Source: Botrimarina hoheduenensis
GTDB taxonomy: Bacteria > Planctomycetota > Planctomycetia > Pirellulales > Lacipirellulaceae
Assembly: GCF_007859815.1 (NCBI RefSeq)
Contig: NZ_SJPH01000001.1
Coordinates: 112,089-176,088 of the forward strand
DNA: 64,000 nt
Direction of reading: 5' to 3'
Part shown: positions 9,218 through 18,641 of the stretch, in pieces
How positions within the stretch are numbered: the first letter of the stretch is position 1
Layout of the letters: every line of letters begins with the position of its first letter
Notes under the pieces: generated by a model
What the model was told of the DNA's origin: nothing
The model's input: the letters and a program-made list of their open reading frames with translations, nothing else
The model's database searches: none
Made by a program: the position numbers and the translations under genes

Positions 9218-10045
9218 ATGCGAATCTTGCTCACCAACGACGACGGCATCTACGCCCCCGGCCTGCTCGCGATGCGCGACGCACTGGCCGAGCTGGGCGA
9301 AGTGACCGTTGTGGCACCGGCCACCGAGCAAAGTGGAGTCGGTCACTCGATCACGTTCTTGACGCCGCTCATGGCGGGTCAGGTCTATGTGGACGACGAG
9401 CTGCGTGGCTGGGCGGTCGAGGGCTCGCCTGCCGACTGCGTTAAACTGGCTGTCGCCAAACTGTTTCCCGCCGCGACGAGCGATCCCGAAGCACGCCCGG
9501 ACCTGTTGGTGAGCGGGATCAATCACGGGCTAAACGCCGGCATCAACGTGATGTACTCGGGCACGGTCGCCGCTGCGACCGAAGGGGCCCTGAACGATAT
9601 CCCTTCAATCGCCGTTTCGGTCGAGTACGAAGAGCACCCGCACTTTCGCTCCGCGGCGAAGATCGCGACCAATCTGATCCGCCAGATGCTGGATGCCGAC
9701 GCCTGGCGTGACCACCTGCTTTACAATCTGAACTTACCGACAACGGCAACGGTGACCAGCGTGATGGGGCCGCCCGAATCGACCGAGGTGCGCATCACCC
9801 GCATGGGATCGACGCGGTGGGACTCTGCGTTCGAAGAACGGATTGATCCCAAAGGGCGGCGCTACTACTGGACCACCGGCACTCCCCCGACAACGCCCCC
9901 CGGCGCGGACACCGACGTGACCGCGATCACGGAGGGGGCCATTTCGCTCACTCCGCTGATGATCGACCGAACCCGCCACGACCAACTCAATGAGATGCAG
10001 ACCTGGAACCTCGCTGCCGGCGAGGGCGTTCCGTCTCGCGGCTGA
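9218..10045 (+). CDS. surE: 5'/3'-nucleotidase SurE
   Basis: A metal-dependent phosphatase acting on nucleoside monophosphates. The family N-terminus MRILLTNDDGIYAPGL, with the metal-binding Asp pair, is followed by SGINHGLNAGINVMYSGTV and AATEGAL, both hallmarks of SurE. I start at the ATG at 9218 because AAGGAGGGG lies directly upstream (9202-9210); an in-frame ATG at 9131 falls in a likely -10 box and would add 29 residues without homology. The resulting 275 residues fit the family. The lipoprotein gene that follows starts 20 bases downstream and may be co-transcribed. Confidence 0.95.
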   Translation: MRILLTNDDGIYAPGLLAMRDALAELGEVTVVAPATEQSGVGHSITFLTPLMAGQVYVDDELRGWAVEGSPADCVKLAVAKLFPAATSDPEARPDLLVSGINHGLNAGINVMYSGTVAAATEGALNDIPSIAVSVEYEEHPHFRSAAKIATNLIRQMLDADAWRDHLLYNLNLPTTATVTSVMGPPESTEVRITRMGSTRWDSAFEERIDPKGRRYYWTTGTPPTTPPGADTDVTAITEGAISLTPLMIDRTRHDQLNEMQTWNLAAGEGVPSRG

Positions 10046-10065
10046 TCGGCAGCCAATCTCGCTCC

Positions 10066-10725
10066 ATGAAACACTCCCCCCTAACCTCAGTCTTCTCCCC
10101 AACGGACGGGATACTCGCCATGCCCCCCCTGCCCCGCTCAACTCGTCAGCACGGTATACGTCGCTCATTAGGCCTGCTGGTATTGGCGTGTGCGCTGACC
10201 GCTGGCTGTGGCGGAAGCGGCGAACCCTCGCCACAGATGGCTGACCTAGCAAAGCAAGCCAACCAGCAAGCGGCCGCTCAAGCGGAGGCCGCGGCTCGGC
10301 GTGCGGAAGCCGCCGCGCGCGAAGCCCAAGAGCAGAAACGGCGAGCCGCTGAGAAGCTTGCCACCGAATCGCCCAGCGCGGTGACGATCGATGACATGTC
10401 GCGCGGTGACAAGATCCAGGGTTCCGGCGTGCTGAAGACCCCCATCAAGGCGGGCATCCGAGCCGAACAGAAGCTGAACCTCATCCAGGTTGAACAGGCT
10501 TTACAGCTCTTCTGGGGTTTCGAGGGCAGGTACCCGAACTCGCACGAGGAGTTCATGGAGAAGGTCGTTGAGTTCAACGAGCTCCAGCTCGAACCGCTCG
10601 AAGAGCCCTACGAGTACTGGTACAACGCCGAGAGCCACGAACTCTGGAAACGCGTCAAGCCCGCAGTGGCCGAAGCGGCAGCGGCCGAAGCGGCCGAAGA
10701 GCAACCAAGCGAAACGAACAACTGA
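10066..10725 (+). CDS. Lipoprotein with coiled coil and pseudopilin-like domain
   Basis: A 219-residue lipoprotein candidate. A hydrophobic segment (LGLLVLACALTAGC) ends in a lipobox with the modified Cys near residue 48; an inner ATG at 10120 would give a conventional signal length. An Ala/Glu/Arg-rich coiled coil follows (about residues 58-97). The C-terminal part KLNLIQVEQALQLFWGFEG then RYPNSHEEFMEKV, ending PYEYWYNAESHELWK, resembles the globular head of type II secretion pseudopilins (ALxxFxxxxGxYP). This is a resemblance by eye. It ends in an Ala/Glu-rich tail. The partners are unknown. Confidence 0.7.
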   Translation: MKHSPLTSVFSPTDGILAMPPLPRSTRQHGIRRSLGLLVLACALTAGCGGSGEPSPQMADLAKQANQQAAAQAEAAARRAEAAAREAQEQKRRAAEKLATESPSAVTIDDMSRGDKIQGSGVLKTPIKAGIRAEQKLNLIQVEQALQLFWGFEGRYPNSHEEFMEKVVEFNELQLEPLEEPYEYWYNAESHELWKRVKPAVAEAAAAEAAEEQPSETNN

Positions 10726-10838
10726 GCTTCCTCTTCCCCGCGGATAACGAACCACGCTTACCAACCTTTTTCCCTAACACCAAATCTCTTACCCGACTGG
10801 CAGGGACGCCCGTACCTCTCATCTTTACGGCTCCCGCC

Positions 10839-11705
10839 ATGCGTACTCTTCTTCTGCTGATCGCGCTCGCCGCTACGGTTTCGCCTGTCGCGGCGGACTG
10901 GGTCTTTGCCCCGAGCAACTACACACACAACCCGGCAACCGGTACGCGAGTGGCGCAGTACGCCCAACCAGCACCGGTCGAGGGCCTGCCCGATCCGCGT
11001 GATACCGCCAGCCGCTACTGGCGTACGCGCACCAACCTGCGTGGCGTGGATGGTTCGGTCGATACCGTTTACGACGTCCGCAGCTTTGGCAGCACGCAGG
11101 GTGCCTTTGACGCGCAACGCGAGCGCGGCCTCGATGCGTCACTGCAAACGCTCGACGCGCTGACCCCGTTCCGCCACAACCCCTACCTGTTCTTTGGCGG
11201 TATGCAGGGATTCGGCTACGGCCTGCCCGGTTACCCGGCGGCCGTACCAGGAGCATCCAACGATACACCTTACGGTGCCGCACCAGGATCGCCGAACGCT
11301 ATCGATGGGTGCGAGTGCCCCCATTGCGTTCACTGCCGCAACGCCGCGACCGCACCGAACCCGAGCGTCGGCCAACCCGGTTCGGCCTATCCCTACGCAC
11401 CGCCGACGGGTTTCGTGGCACCGGTCCTCCCCTATGGATTTGGCTATCCAGGCTTTGGGGGCTATCCCGGCTGGGGGGGCTACCCGGGCTGGGGCTACCC
11501 GGGTGGCGGCTACGGCGCGGGAGGCCCCCTGCCACCCTATGGATACGGCCCCCAGGGGGGCTTCCACGGGCACGGCCCGGGAGCCGGACACAACGCTTGG
11601 CCGCCGAGCTCGGGCCCCGGCCCCGCCGGGCACCCTCACGGCGGATACGGAACGCCGCCCTACGGGGCAGGCCACACGGGTTATCGCATTCCGCGCGCCG
11701 GATAA
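10839..11705 (+). CDS. Secreted Gly/Pro/Tyr-rich protein
   Basis: A 288-residue protein with a clean signal peptide (MRTLLLLIALAATVSPVAA). The mature part begins with a non-repetitive region to about residue 115, then contains CECPHCVHC, a Cys cluster that could bind metal or form disulfides. It ends in a long low-complexity tract rich in Gly, Tyr and Pro (repeats of GYPGWGGYPG) and finally His/Gly/Pro. Such tails are typical of cell-surface or matrix proteins, but I recognise no family. It lies on the same strand as the lipoprotein upstream, 113 bases away, and converges on the next gene. Confidence 0.75.
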   Translation: MRTLLLLIALAATVSPVAADWVFAPSNYTHNPATGTRVAQYAQPAPVEGLPDPRDTASRYWRTRTNLRGVDGSVDTVYDVRSFGSTQGAFDAQRERGLDASLQTLDALTPFRHNPYLFFGGMQGFGYGLPGYPAAVPGASNDTPYGAAPGSPNAIDGCECPHCVHCRNAATAPNPSVGQPGSAYPYAPPTGFVAPVLPYGFGYPGFGGYPGWGGYPGWGYPGGGYGAGGPLPPYGYGPQGGFHGHGPGAGHNAWPPSSGPGPAGHPHGGYGTPPYGAGHTGYRIPRAG

Positions 11706-11736
11706 GCTCCGCTCGCTTGCTTGCAAGGCCGTGTGG

Positions 11737-12276
11737 CTAGCGTGACAGCTTGGCGGCACCCTTGCGCCAATCTTCGGCTGCCGTGTAGTCGGTGAAGCGC
11801 CAACGATCGTCACGCTTGACTAGCCGCAGCGTCAGCCCGTCGAAGTAGACGCCTGTCGCCCCGGTCGACTGATGGGTGACCTTGATAACCGGCTTGAGTT
11901 CGGCGGTCGCGGTGTTGTCGTTGATCGCAACGCGCACGCGGCCCCCTTCTCCTGCGGAGAGCACCCGAAACATGGGCATCAGTGTTTGAGCATCGGCCTG
12001 CATATTGCTGGCCGCGGGATCGAGCAGTGCGATCACTGCGGGCAAATCGTTGTCGGCGATCGCGTCGAACAGATCGTGCACCTCCGCACGCACCGCTTCT
12101 GCCGACGTGACGATGCTGCGCTCAGCTATTAGTCCGCCCGCGGTGAGTAGCACCGCTACCCCCACGGAAATCAATGCCCCGAGCGAGCGCGACTGGGTGT
12201 AGAAAATTCCGGTCGCGGTGAGCAAGAACAGGCCGATGGCCGCGACGAGTGTCGGGCTTTCTAGCAGTACCGCCAT
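11737..12276 (-). CDS. Membrane protein with NTF2/SnoaL-like domain
   Basis: A 179-residue protein. Two membrane helices occupy the N-terminus (TLVAAIGLFLLTATGIFY and GALISVGVAVLLTAGGLIA). The rest, from about residue 55, is a compact domain beginning AVRAEVHDLFDAIADNDLPA and ending DDRWRFTDYTAAEDWR, a pattern seen in NTF2/SnoaL-like folds that sense or bind small ligands. The specific function is unknown. It sits 77 bases downstream of the NtrC-family regulator on the same strand and could be part of that transcript. Confidence 0.7.
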   Translation of the reverse strand: MAVLLESPTLVAAIGLFLLTATGIFYTQSRSLGALISVGVAVLLTAGGLIAERSIVTSAEAVRAEVHDLFDAIADNDLPAVIALLDPAASNMQADAQTLMPMFRVLSAGEGGRVRVAINDNTATAELKPVIKVTHQSTGATGVYFDGLTLRLVKRDDRWRFTDYTAAEDWRKGAAKLSR

Positions 12277-12353
12277 GATCGAGCCTTTCCAAGAGAGCTG
12301 CCTTGGCCTCCGCCTGTAATAGCGAACAGCGCGGCGGATCTCCGTTTAGCTTA

Positions 12354-13745
12354 TCAGGCGACCTTAAGAGTTGCTTCTGAATTGAGCTTGTTGTAGAGCG
12401 TTTTGAGGCTGATACCGAGCTCTTCGGCAACCTTCGGTTTGGATCCGTCATTCCGTTCGAGCGACTCGTGGATGGCCTCCATCTCAAGCTCACGGAGTGT
12501 CATGGGTCCGCGCGAACGTGCGTTTCCGCTGAGCTGGCGGCGATTGAAATGCTGCGGCAGATCGTCGACCGTGATGGGACCCGACTCGCACAAGATGGTC
12601 GCGTGCTCAACCACATTGGCTAGCTCGCGCACGTTGCCCGGCCACACGTGACCACGCAGAGCCTCCAAAGCTTCGTCAGTAAACTGCTGCTCGATCGGCC
12701 GCGCGCTCGGACGAAAACGTTTGAGCAAGTGCTCTGCCAAGGCGGGCAGATCGTCCAGACGCTCGCGCAGTGCCGGCAGATTGATCTCAAAGGTGTTGAT
12801 GCGGTACATGAGGTCCTCGCGGAACTCATCGCCCGTGACCATCTCCGCCAGATCGCGGTGCGTCGCGCAGACAACCCGTACATCGACCTTCATGGTTTTG
12901 TTCTCGCCGACCCGGCGGATCTCGCGGCTTTCCAGCACGCGGAGCAGCTTGGCCTGCATCGCCTTGGGGAGCTCACCAATCTCGTCGAGAAAGATCGTTC
13001 CGCCCGAGGCGACCTCGAACAGACCGATACGGTGCTCGTCGGCACCCGTGAAAGCCCCTTTGGTGTGGCCAAAGAGTTCGCTCTCGATGAGCGTTTCGGG
13101 CAACGCCCCGCAATTGATCGCGACGAAAGGCTTTTCGGCCCGCGGGCTGCGGTCATGCACCGCACGGGCGACCAGCTCTTTGCCCGTGCCGGTCTCTCCG
13201 AGCACGAGTACGGTGGACTCGGTGCGGGCGACCTTATCGATGAGCGTATTCACGTGGGCCATGCCACGGCTCTGGCCGATCAGCTGCGGCGAGCCTTCGA
13301 TCCGCTCAAGCCGGCGCTGCAGTGCATGGAACTTCTTCGTCAGGTCACGCTTGGCTGCGATTCTTTGTAGCAACGCCTCGATATCGACCAGCTTGCAGGG
13401 CTTCGTCAGGTAGTCGAAGGCCCCGCAGCGGAGCGCCGAGACCGCGCTCTCCATGCTGCTCTTGCCGGTGATCACAACCGCCTCGGTCGATGGCGACAAC
13501 TCCTTGAGCCGAGCGATCACCTCGACGCCGGTCAGGCCCGGCATGTCTTGATCGACGAGGATCGCGTCATAAGTGTTCTTCTCGATCGCGGCGACGGCGG
13601 TAACGCCATCGGGACAAACCGTCACGGTATGCCCCATGCGCGGCAGCTCGAGCTTCATTAGCTCTTGCAGTGAGCCCTCGTCGTCAGCGAACAACAAGGA
13701 CAAGCCCTCTTGCTTGGGAGACGACTTGCTTGGGGAATCGGACAT
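12354..13745 (-). CDS. Sigma-54-dependent NtrC-family response regulator
   Basis: A 463-residue transcription activator. The receiver domain (about 15-130) has the acidic pair DD (21-22), phospho-acceptor Asp65 in ILVDQDMPG and Lys115 in LTKP. The AAA+ domain has Walker A GETGTGKE (183-190), the sigma-54-contacting loop GAFTGA (230-235) and Walker B GGTIFLDEIGEL. The C-terminal Fis-type helix-turn-helix (KPKVAEELGISLKTLYNKL) binds DNA. The histidine kinase gene immediately upstream, 62 bases away on the same strand, is almost certainly its partner. Its target genes are unknown; no sigma-54 promoter was recognised in the window. Confidence 0.95.
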   Translation of the reverse strand: MSDSPSKSSPKQEGLSLLFADDEGSLQELMKLELPRMGHTVTVCPDGVTAVAAIEKNTYDAILVDQDMPGLTGVEVIARLKELSPSTEAVVITGKSSMESAVSALRCGAFDYLTKPCKLVDIEALLQRIAAKRDLTKKFHALQRRLERIEGSPQLIGQSRGMAHVNTLIDKVARTESTVLVLGETGTGKELVARAVHDRSPRAEKPFVAINCGALPETLIESELFGHTKGAFTGADEHRIGLFEVASGGTIFLDEIGELPKAMQAKLLRVLESREIRRVGENKTMKVDVRVVCATHRDLAEMVTGDEFREDLMYRINTFEINLPALRERLDDLPALAEHLLKRFRPSARPIEQQFTDEALEALRGHVWPGNVRELANVVEHATILCESGPITVDDLPQHFNRRQLSGNARSRGPMTLRELEMEAIHESLERNDGSKPKVAEELGISLKTLYNKLNSEATLKVA

Positions 13746-13807
13746 CAGTAGTCAGGGGGTAGAGTAACCGGGCCGCGAGGCAGCGTGTCTTGCGGCGGAG
13801 CGGAGTG

Positions 13808-15442
13808 TTAAGCAGCGGAAGCGATCGCACCGACGGTTGCGGGGAGCGTGACCGTGAATTGCGAGCCACGCCCCGGACCCGCGCTGTCGGCGACGATCTC
13901 GCCACCGTGCTCCTGAACAATGCGGTAGGTGATCGACAGGCCGAGCCCGGTCCCTTGGTTGCCGCGGCTGCGTGTGAAGAACGGTTCAAACAGGTGCTGC
14001 TTCACCTCGTCGGTCATGCCGCAACCGTTGTCGGTCACCGCGACAAGGGCGTTGCTGCCGTGCCGACTAACCTGCACCGTGACACGGCCACCGGCGTTGA
14101 GGCTATCGAGGCCGTTGGTCACGAGGTTGAGCACCACTTGTTTCAATTCTTGGCCGTTAACTTCCGCAACAACCGACGGACCGGGCGTGAGCTCGACGCT
14201 CTTGTCCCGATACTTGCCGAGGTGCGAAACCATATCGATCACGCCGGCGGTGAGCTCGCGCAGATCGGTCGGCCGTCGCTCGGAATCACCCATCCGCGAG
14301 TAATCGAGCAGCCGTTCGGTGATCTCTTTGCAGCGGAAGGACTCCTTGCTGATCATCTCCAGATAGCGGCGCACAATGGCCCACTCGGGATCGCTCGGGT
14401 TGTCGCCCGCGAGCGCTCCGAGGCGCCCTTCGAGCGACTCGCTGCACATGGCGATCGAGGCGAGCGGGTTATTGATCTCGTGCGCTACCCCCGCCGCGAG
14501 AAAGCCGACGCTCGCCAGCTGCTCGCTGCGGACAACCTCGCGTGTGCGGGCTTTCACCTGCTGATCGAGTTCGTCGCGCGTCTGCTGGAAGTGGGCCATC
14601 ATGGCGTTCATGGCCTCGGCCAGTTCTCCCATCTCATCTTGCGAACGCAGGTCGATCCGATGGCCAAAATCGTCGGCGGCTACCTTGCGTGCCCCTTCGG
14701 CCAGCAAGCGCAACGGCCGGGCGATCGTACGCCGGAACATCTGGACAGCGAGCGCCAGCAGACCGAGCACCATGACGAACGTCACCCACGAGAGCGTGAT
14801 CGCTCCGTGGTATTGCGAACGCACCTGATCGCGGAGCTCTCCCAAGCGGGTGTGAAGGTGCCCTGGAAGCTGGGTCGCCAGCTCGCGCAGCTCCTCGATT
14901 TCTTGCTGCAAGGCGTCGGTTTCGCCGCTGCCGTTGTCGAGAAAGAACGTGTCATCAAGCCGCCCCGCGCCGATCCGCTTGAGCGTGGCGTCGATCTGGG
15001 CGAGGGTCTGACGCTCTTGGCGGTCATCGCCGATGCGATCGCTGCCGCCATCGTTCTGGTCGAGCCGTTCGCGATAAGCTGAGAGCGTGTGCTTGAAGCT
15101 CTCGAACTCGTAGTGAAACTCGCCGCGGAGCACCGCCTCGAGCGGGTCGGGCCCCTCGTGCTCGGGCCGAGCTTCGTCGTCGGGGTAATGATAGTCGTGG
15201 CTCAAACGGCTGCGCAGCAGCGAGCGCTCGCGTGCCTGGCCGAGCTTAACCCGGAGATTCGCCACGTGCTGGCTCAGCTCGTTTGCCAGTGGCAGCTCTG
15301 TGGAGCGCTCGGCGAGCGACTTCACCAATCCCCGATAGGCGTACAGGCCGTACATTGCCGCCGAGAAAAGCGCAACGGTGCTGATCGCTAAAAGCGCAAC
15401 GCCTACGCGCAGCTTCACACGGATTGATTGATTGGTGAGCAC
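13808..15442 (-). CDS. Membrane sensor histidine kinase (HAMP, HisKA, HATPase)
   Basis: A 544-residue kinase. TM helix 1 is near residues 9-37, an extracytoplasmic helical sensor region spans about 38-214, TM helix 2 is about 215-237, and HAMP runs to about 292. The HisKA motif [15 protein letters not shown] carries phospho-acceptor His321; the ATPase domain shows the N box [16 protein letters not shown] and [14 protein letters not shown] start at the GTG at 15442 because GGGAGG lies just upstream; the frame remains open further upstream to 15616 but that extension lacks homology. It is paired with the NtrC-family regulator downstream. The sensed signal is unknown. Confidence 0.93.
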   Translation of the reverse strand: MLTNQSIRVKLRVGVALLAISTVALFSAAMYGLYAYRGLVKSLAERSTELPLANELSQHVANLRVKLGQARERSLLRSRLSHDYHYPDDEARPEHEGPDPLEAVLRGEFHYEFESFKHTLSAYRERLDQNDGGSDRIGDDRQERQTLAQIDATLKRIGAGRLDDTFFLDNGSGETDALQQEIEELRELATQLPGHLHTRLGELRDQVRSQYHGAITLSWVTFVMVLGLLALAVQMFRRTIARPLRLLAEGARKVAADDFGHRIDLRSQDEMGELAEAMNAMMAHFQQTRDELDQQVKARTREVVRSEQLASVGFLAAGVAHEINNPLASIAMCSESLEGRLGALAGDNPSDPEWAIVRRYLEMISKESFRCKEITERLLDYSRMGDSERRPTDLRELTAGVIDMVSHLGKYRDKSVELTPGPSVVAEVNGQELKQVVLNLVTNGLDSLNAGGRVTVQVSRHGSNALVAVTDNGCGMTDEVKQHLFEPFFTRSRGNQGTGLGLSITYRIVQEHGGEIVADSAGPGRGSQFTVTLPATVGAIASAA

Positions 15443-15702
15443 GCGTGACCTCCCTGTCACGTTGAGTCGGGCCCCATCGTTTCCGGCCGCGTACGCCAAC
15501 GGCGGGCGGTCGTTCGCGGCTGTTGGGCGCTCTTCCTTGAGAACCCGCCAGGGCGAGGTAGGGGAACTTAGCAGCGGCCGGCCACCGACGACAACGACAG
15601 TTCGGCCCAAACCCAATCGCCGGCACGCCGGTTGCTAGCGGATCGCGTCCCAAGGCGTGGCGTCGCTCAAGCGTGATGGCCCCCCCTGAGAGGGCCGCCG
15701 GC

Positions 15703-16896
15703 TTAGTGCCGCGCGACACGCCGCATCATGCTTAATCCCCACAAGGCCAGCACCAGATTGCCGATCCAGACGGCCGCGGGCGAGATATCGCCCGCTTTCG
15801 CGTGATCGACGCTAACAATTAGCAAGGGGTAATAAACCAGCAAGATGGGCAAGAAACACAAGAAGAAGCTGGCAAGAAACTCTCCTTTCTGCCGCAGGAT
15901 GGCCATCGGAGCCCCCACCATCACAAAGCACAAACAGCTAAAGCCGTTTGCCCATCGACGAAAGGGTTCAACCGAAAGTCGCCGTTCGCGGTAATGGAGC
16001 TCGCCGATCAGGCGGGCATTCTGCTCACGCTCTGCAACTCCCAGCCGGCTGGTATCGCCGGTCATTAAACCGAGCATCTGCTGGGCTGCGTGGTCACGCT
16101 GCGCCAGATCGGTCTGACGCCGCATCTCGGCCCGTTCAGCACCGATCTCCGCCAGCGCGTAGTTAGAAGGGCTCCGCGAATCCGCTTCGTCGAACAGCTC
16201 TGCCAAGTCGATTTCATGGACAAAGACCGAGGGGTCGGCGTATTTGATCGGCCCCTCAACGTCCAGGTCGCGGAAAGCTACCTGCAGCTTCTGTTCGGCG
16301 GGGATCGACCGCATCTCGGCCGCGGCAGCGGAAATGGTGATCGGCTCGCGGCCCCCCTTGCCCTGCACCGTTAAGGTCGGGCGGATCAGCAACCGATCGC
16401 GCACATCGACCACGTTGATCCTGACTCCCTCGGCCACGTAACTGCGATGCAGCCGGAGCTGTCCGTAGATCACTTCTTCGAGCGATTCAACAAACACCCT
16501 TTGAACTCCCAGCCGCCCCCAAGAGACCGCCAAATCGTTCACCCCCACCGCGACAAAGCTGGTGGCAGCCGCCACGATCAGTGTCGGCCCGATAATCTTC
16601 CAGGGCGAGATGCCCATCGATTTGAGCGCCACCACCTCGTTGAAGGCCGAGAGTCGGCCGTAAACGCTGGTCGTGGCAAGCAACATCGTGCCGGGCACAG
16701 CAAATTGCATGGCCTGCGGCACAAGGTAAGGTGCCATCCGCAGCAGGGGTCCGAGCCCAAGCCCCTTGTTGATCGCTTCGCGACCCACCAGCGCTAGGAA
16801 AATGAGCGCCGTCAGCCCCGCGAGCGTTAGGAAAAACACTTGCAGAAGCTCGACAATGATGTACCGAGTAAGGATCCGCACGCGGTCTCCGAGCAC
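15703..16896 (-). CDS. LptF/LptG-family permease
   Basis: A 397-residue membrane protein of the YjgP/YjgQ family, which in Gram-negatives drives lipopolysaccharide extraction and transport with LptB. Three N-terminal membrane helices (for example LLQVFFLTLAGLTALIFLAL) are followed by the conserved VPGTMLLATTSVYGRLSAFN and NEVVALKSMGISPWKI. A large periplasmic beta-jellyroll region follows, then three C-terminal helices. No second lptF/G copy or lptB is adjacent. The histidine kinase gene lies 260 bases downstream. It fits the lpxB and Mla genes in this window in pointing to an LPS-bearing outer membrane. Confidence 0.88.
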   Translation of the reverse strand: MLGDRVRILTRYIIVELLQVFFLTLAGLTALIFLALVGREAINKGLGLGPLLRMAPYLVPQAMQFAVPGTMLLATTSVYGRLSAFNEVVALKSMGISPWKIIGPTLIVAAATSFVAVGVNDLAVSWGRLGVQRVFVESLEEVIYGQLRLHRSYVAEGVRINVVDVRDRLLIRPTLTVQGKGGREPITISAAAAEMRSIPAEQKLQVAFRDLDVEGPIKYADPSVFVHEIDLAELFDEADSRSPSNYALAEIGAERAEMRRQTDLAQRDHAAQQMLGLMTGDTSRLGVAEREQNARLIGELHYRERRLSVEPFRRWANGFSCLCFVMVGAPMAILRQKGEFLASFFLCFLPILLVYYPLLIVSVDHAKAGDISPAAVWIGNLVLALWGLSMMRRVARH

Positions 16897-17125
16897 GCCG
16901 AGTAAAAGTGATTCGCTACGACCGTCAGCGGTTCTTCAGCCGCGACCGCACGCTTCGCAAGCGAGGGGAGAGGCCAAACTGCTCCGGTGCGCAAGAAGGT
17001 AGCAGCGTCTCCGATCGCCGAAAACGACAGTTCTGAACCTGGCCGAGGACCGCGTTGACCCGTGATCGACGCGGTCACGCCGAAACGATGCGTAAGGCCC
17101 GCCTATATGCCGATCGCGACCCGCT

Positions 17126-18463
17126 CTAATCGATCCGGCCTGGCGTTACGGCCCGATACCGATGCGTGCCATCGTCGGCACGAACGAGTTGCATCAACTT
17201 GCGGATAACTGCCGCATAATCGCGGATTGCGGCAGCGAAGTTGCCCGCTTCGATCGAACGTTCGGCCCGCTGCTGGAGGGGCTCCACGGGAGACCAATCC
17301 AGCAGCGGTGCCGTGCCAATCACGACAGGCGAAGCGATATCGCCGAAGTGATTGCTATCGTTTGTCTCTTCGCCGCGGCACAGCAGCGCCAGCTGATCCA
17401 CCAACTCGCGGAGAGTTTGGGCGGTTTGGCGAAGATCATGGCAGTCTTCGGAGCGATAGGGGCCGTTGCCATACGGCCCCTCCATGATCCGTGGGAGCTG
17501 AGGTTCCGACACACCGCTTGAGCGTGCCAGCGCGATCGCCGACCCAATCCCACAGGCAACCGCCGAAGCCATAAGTGCTTCGCTGGGGCCGAACGCCAGC
17601 GACCACAAGAAGACCGCCAAGGCGACCGTCGCGATTGCCGCTCCCGCCGCGACGCTAGGCTCGATGCCACGGGAAGAGACGATGCCGGGAGTCTGCCGAA
17701 GTGCGGAAACCTGAGCCACGATCACCGAGATGTTGTCAGGACCGCCGCGGAGGTTGGCGATATCGACCAGCGTTTGGGTAGCCTCTTCGGGATCGAGCTC
17801 GCCGATGAGGCTTCCGGCGAGGGCGTCTTCAACGACTCCGGTCAAACCATCGCTACAGAGCAGGAAGGTGTCGCCGTCTTGCAAGTCGTGGGGACCTTCA
17901 AGATCGACGTTCACGGTCTCGTTGGGGCCCAGGGAACGCGTGATGACGTTTTTAGGGATGCACGAGGGAACGCGGTCTTGGCTAACATTGCTAGCGGCCG
18001 CCATTTCCCAAACCAAGCTGTGGTCAAACGTCAGCTGCTCAAGCTTGCCGCCCCGCAACCGGTAGACGCGGCTGTCGCCGACGTGGCCCACCATCGCGGC
18101 ATCGGCGGAGAAAGCCAAGCAGCTACAGGTGGTGCCCATGCCGTGAAACTCGGGCGCAGAGTTCCCTTTATCGTGGATGCGTTGGTTGGCTTCGCGGATG
18201 GCGTTCCGCAGCGCCGCGGGGGCCGACAACCGGCACTTGAGAAAGCTCTGGGGGATGACATCGGCCGCCATGCGGCTGGCGAGCTCACCAGCGGCGTGGG
18301 CCCCCATGCCATCGGCCACCATCAAAAAAGCCTCGCCGATCGGGGCCACGGTGCCCTCGACGGGGGTCGCCGAGAGCGAATCCTGGTTGTTCGCGCGGCG
18401 CATACCGACATCGGATCGACTAGCGTGCCGAAGCGTGAACGTGGTTGATGGCGTTGCTGGCAT
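17126..18463 (-). CDS. PP2C-type Ser/Thr phosphatase with membrane anchor
   Basis: A 445-residue protein. The N-terminal PPM/PP2C domain (about 1-250) has the metal-site motifs RRANNQDS, VADGMGAHAAGE, GDSRVYRLRGGKL, CSDGLTG and GGPDNISVIV, so it should be an active Mn/Mg-dependent phosphatase. Two hydrophobic helices lie at about 270-315 (VALAVFLWSLAFG and LMASAVACGIGSAIA). The C-terminal part ends in a TPR-like helical segment (AERSIEAGNFAAAIRDYAAV). Planctomycetes carry many Hanks-type kinases, and the partner kinase is not in this window. It diverges from the PEGA lipoprotein gene. Confidence 0.92.
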   Translation of the reverse strand: MPATPSTTFTLRHASRSDVGMRRANNQDSLSATPVEGTVAPIGEAFLMVADGMGAHAAGELASRMAADVIPQSFLKCRLSAPAALRNAIREANQRIHDKGNSAPEFHGMGTTCSCLAFSADAAMVGHVGDSRVYRLRGGKLEQLTFDHSLVWEMAAASNVSQDRVPSCIPKNVITRSLGPNETVNVDLEGPHDLQDGDTFLLCSDGLTGVVEDALAGSLIGELDPEEATQTLVDIANLRGGPDNISVIVAQVSALRQTPGIVSSRGIEPSVAAGAAIATVALAVFLWSLAFGPSEALMASAVACGIGSAIALARSSGVSEPQLPRIMEGPYGNGPYRSEDCHDLRQTAQTLRELVDQLALLCRGEETNDSNHFGDIASPVVIGTAPLLDWSPVEPLQQRAERSIEAGNFAAAIRDYAAVIRKLMQLVRADDGTHRYRAVTPGRID

Positions 18464-18641
18464 CGGCTCCCCAGTCAGAAGAAAACCTATTCTAGCTGCA
18501 CGATCGCCCGACCAACAGCCAATGGCTGGCCTGGAACCCCAAGAGCGGGGCGAGTAAAGTCCGCCGCGCCCCTTGGGCCTAGAGAAGCCTTGGAGCCAGG
18601 GCTTTCTCCGACCAGCTTATTTCCCCCCCCGAGCCTTTGCC

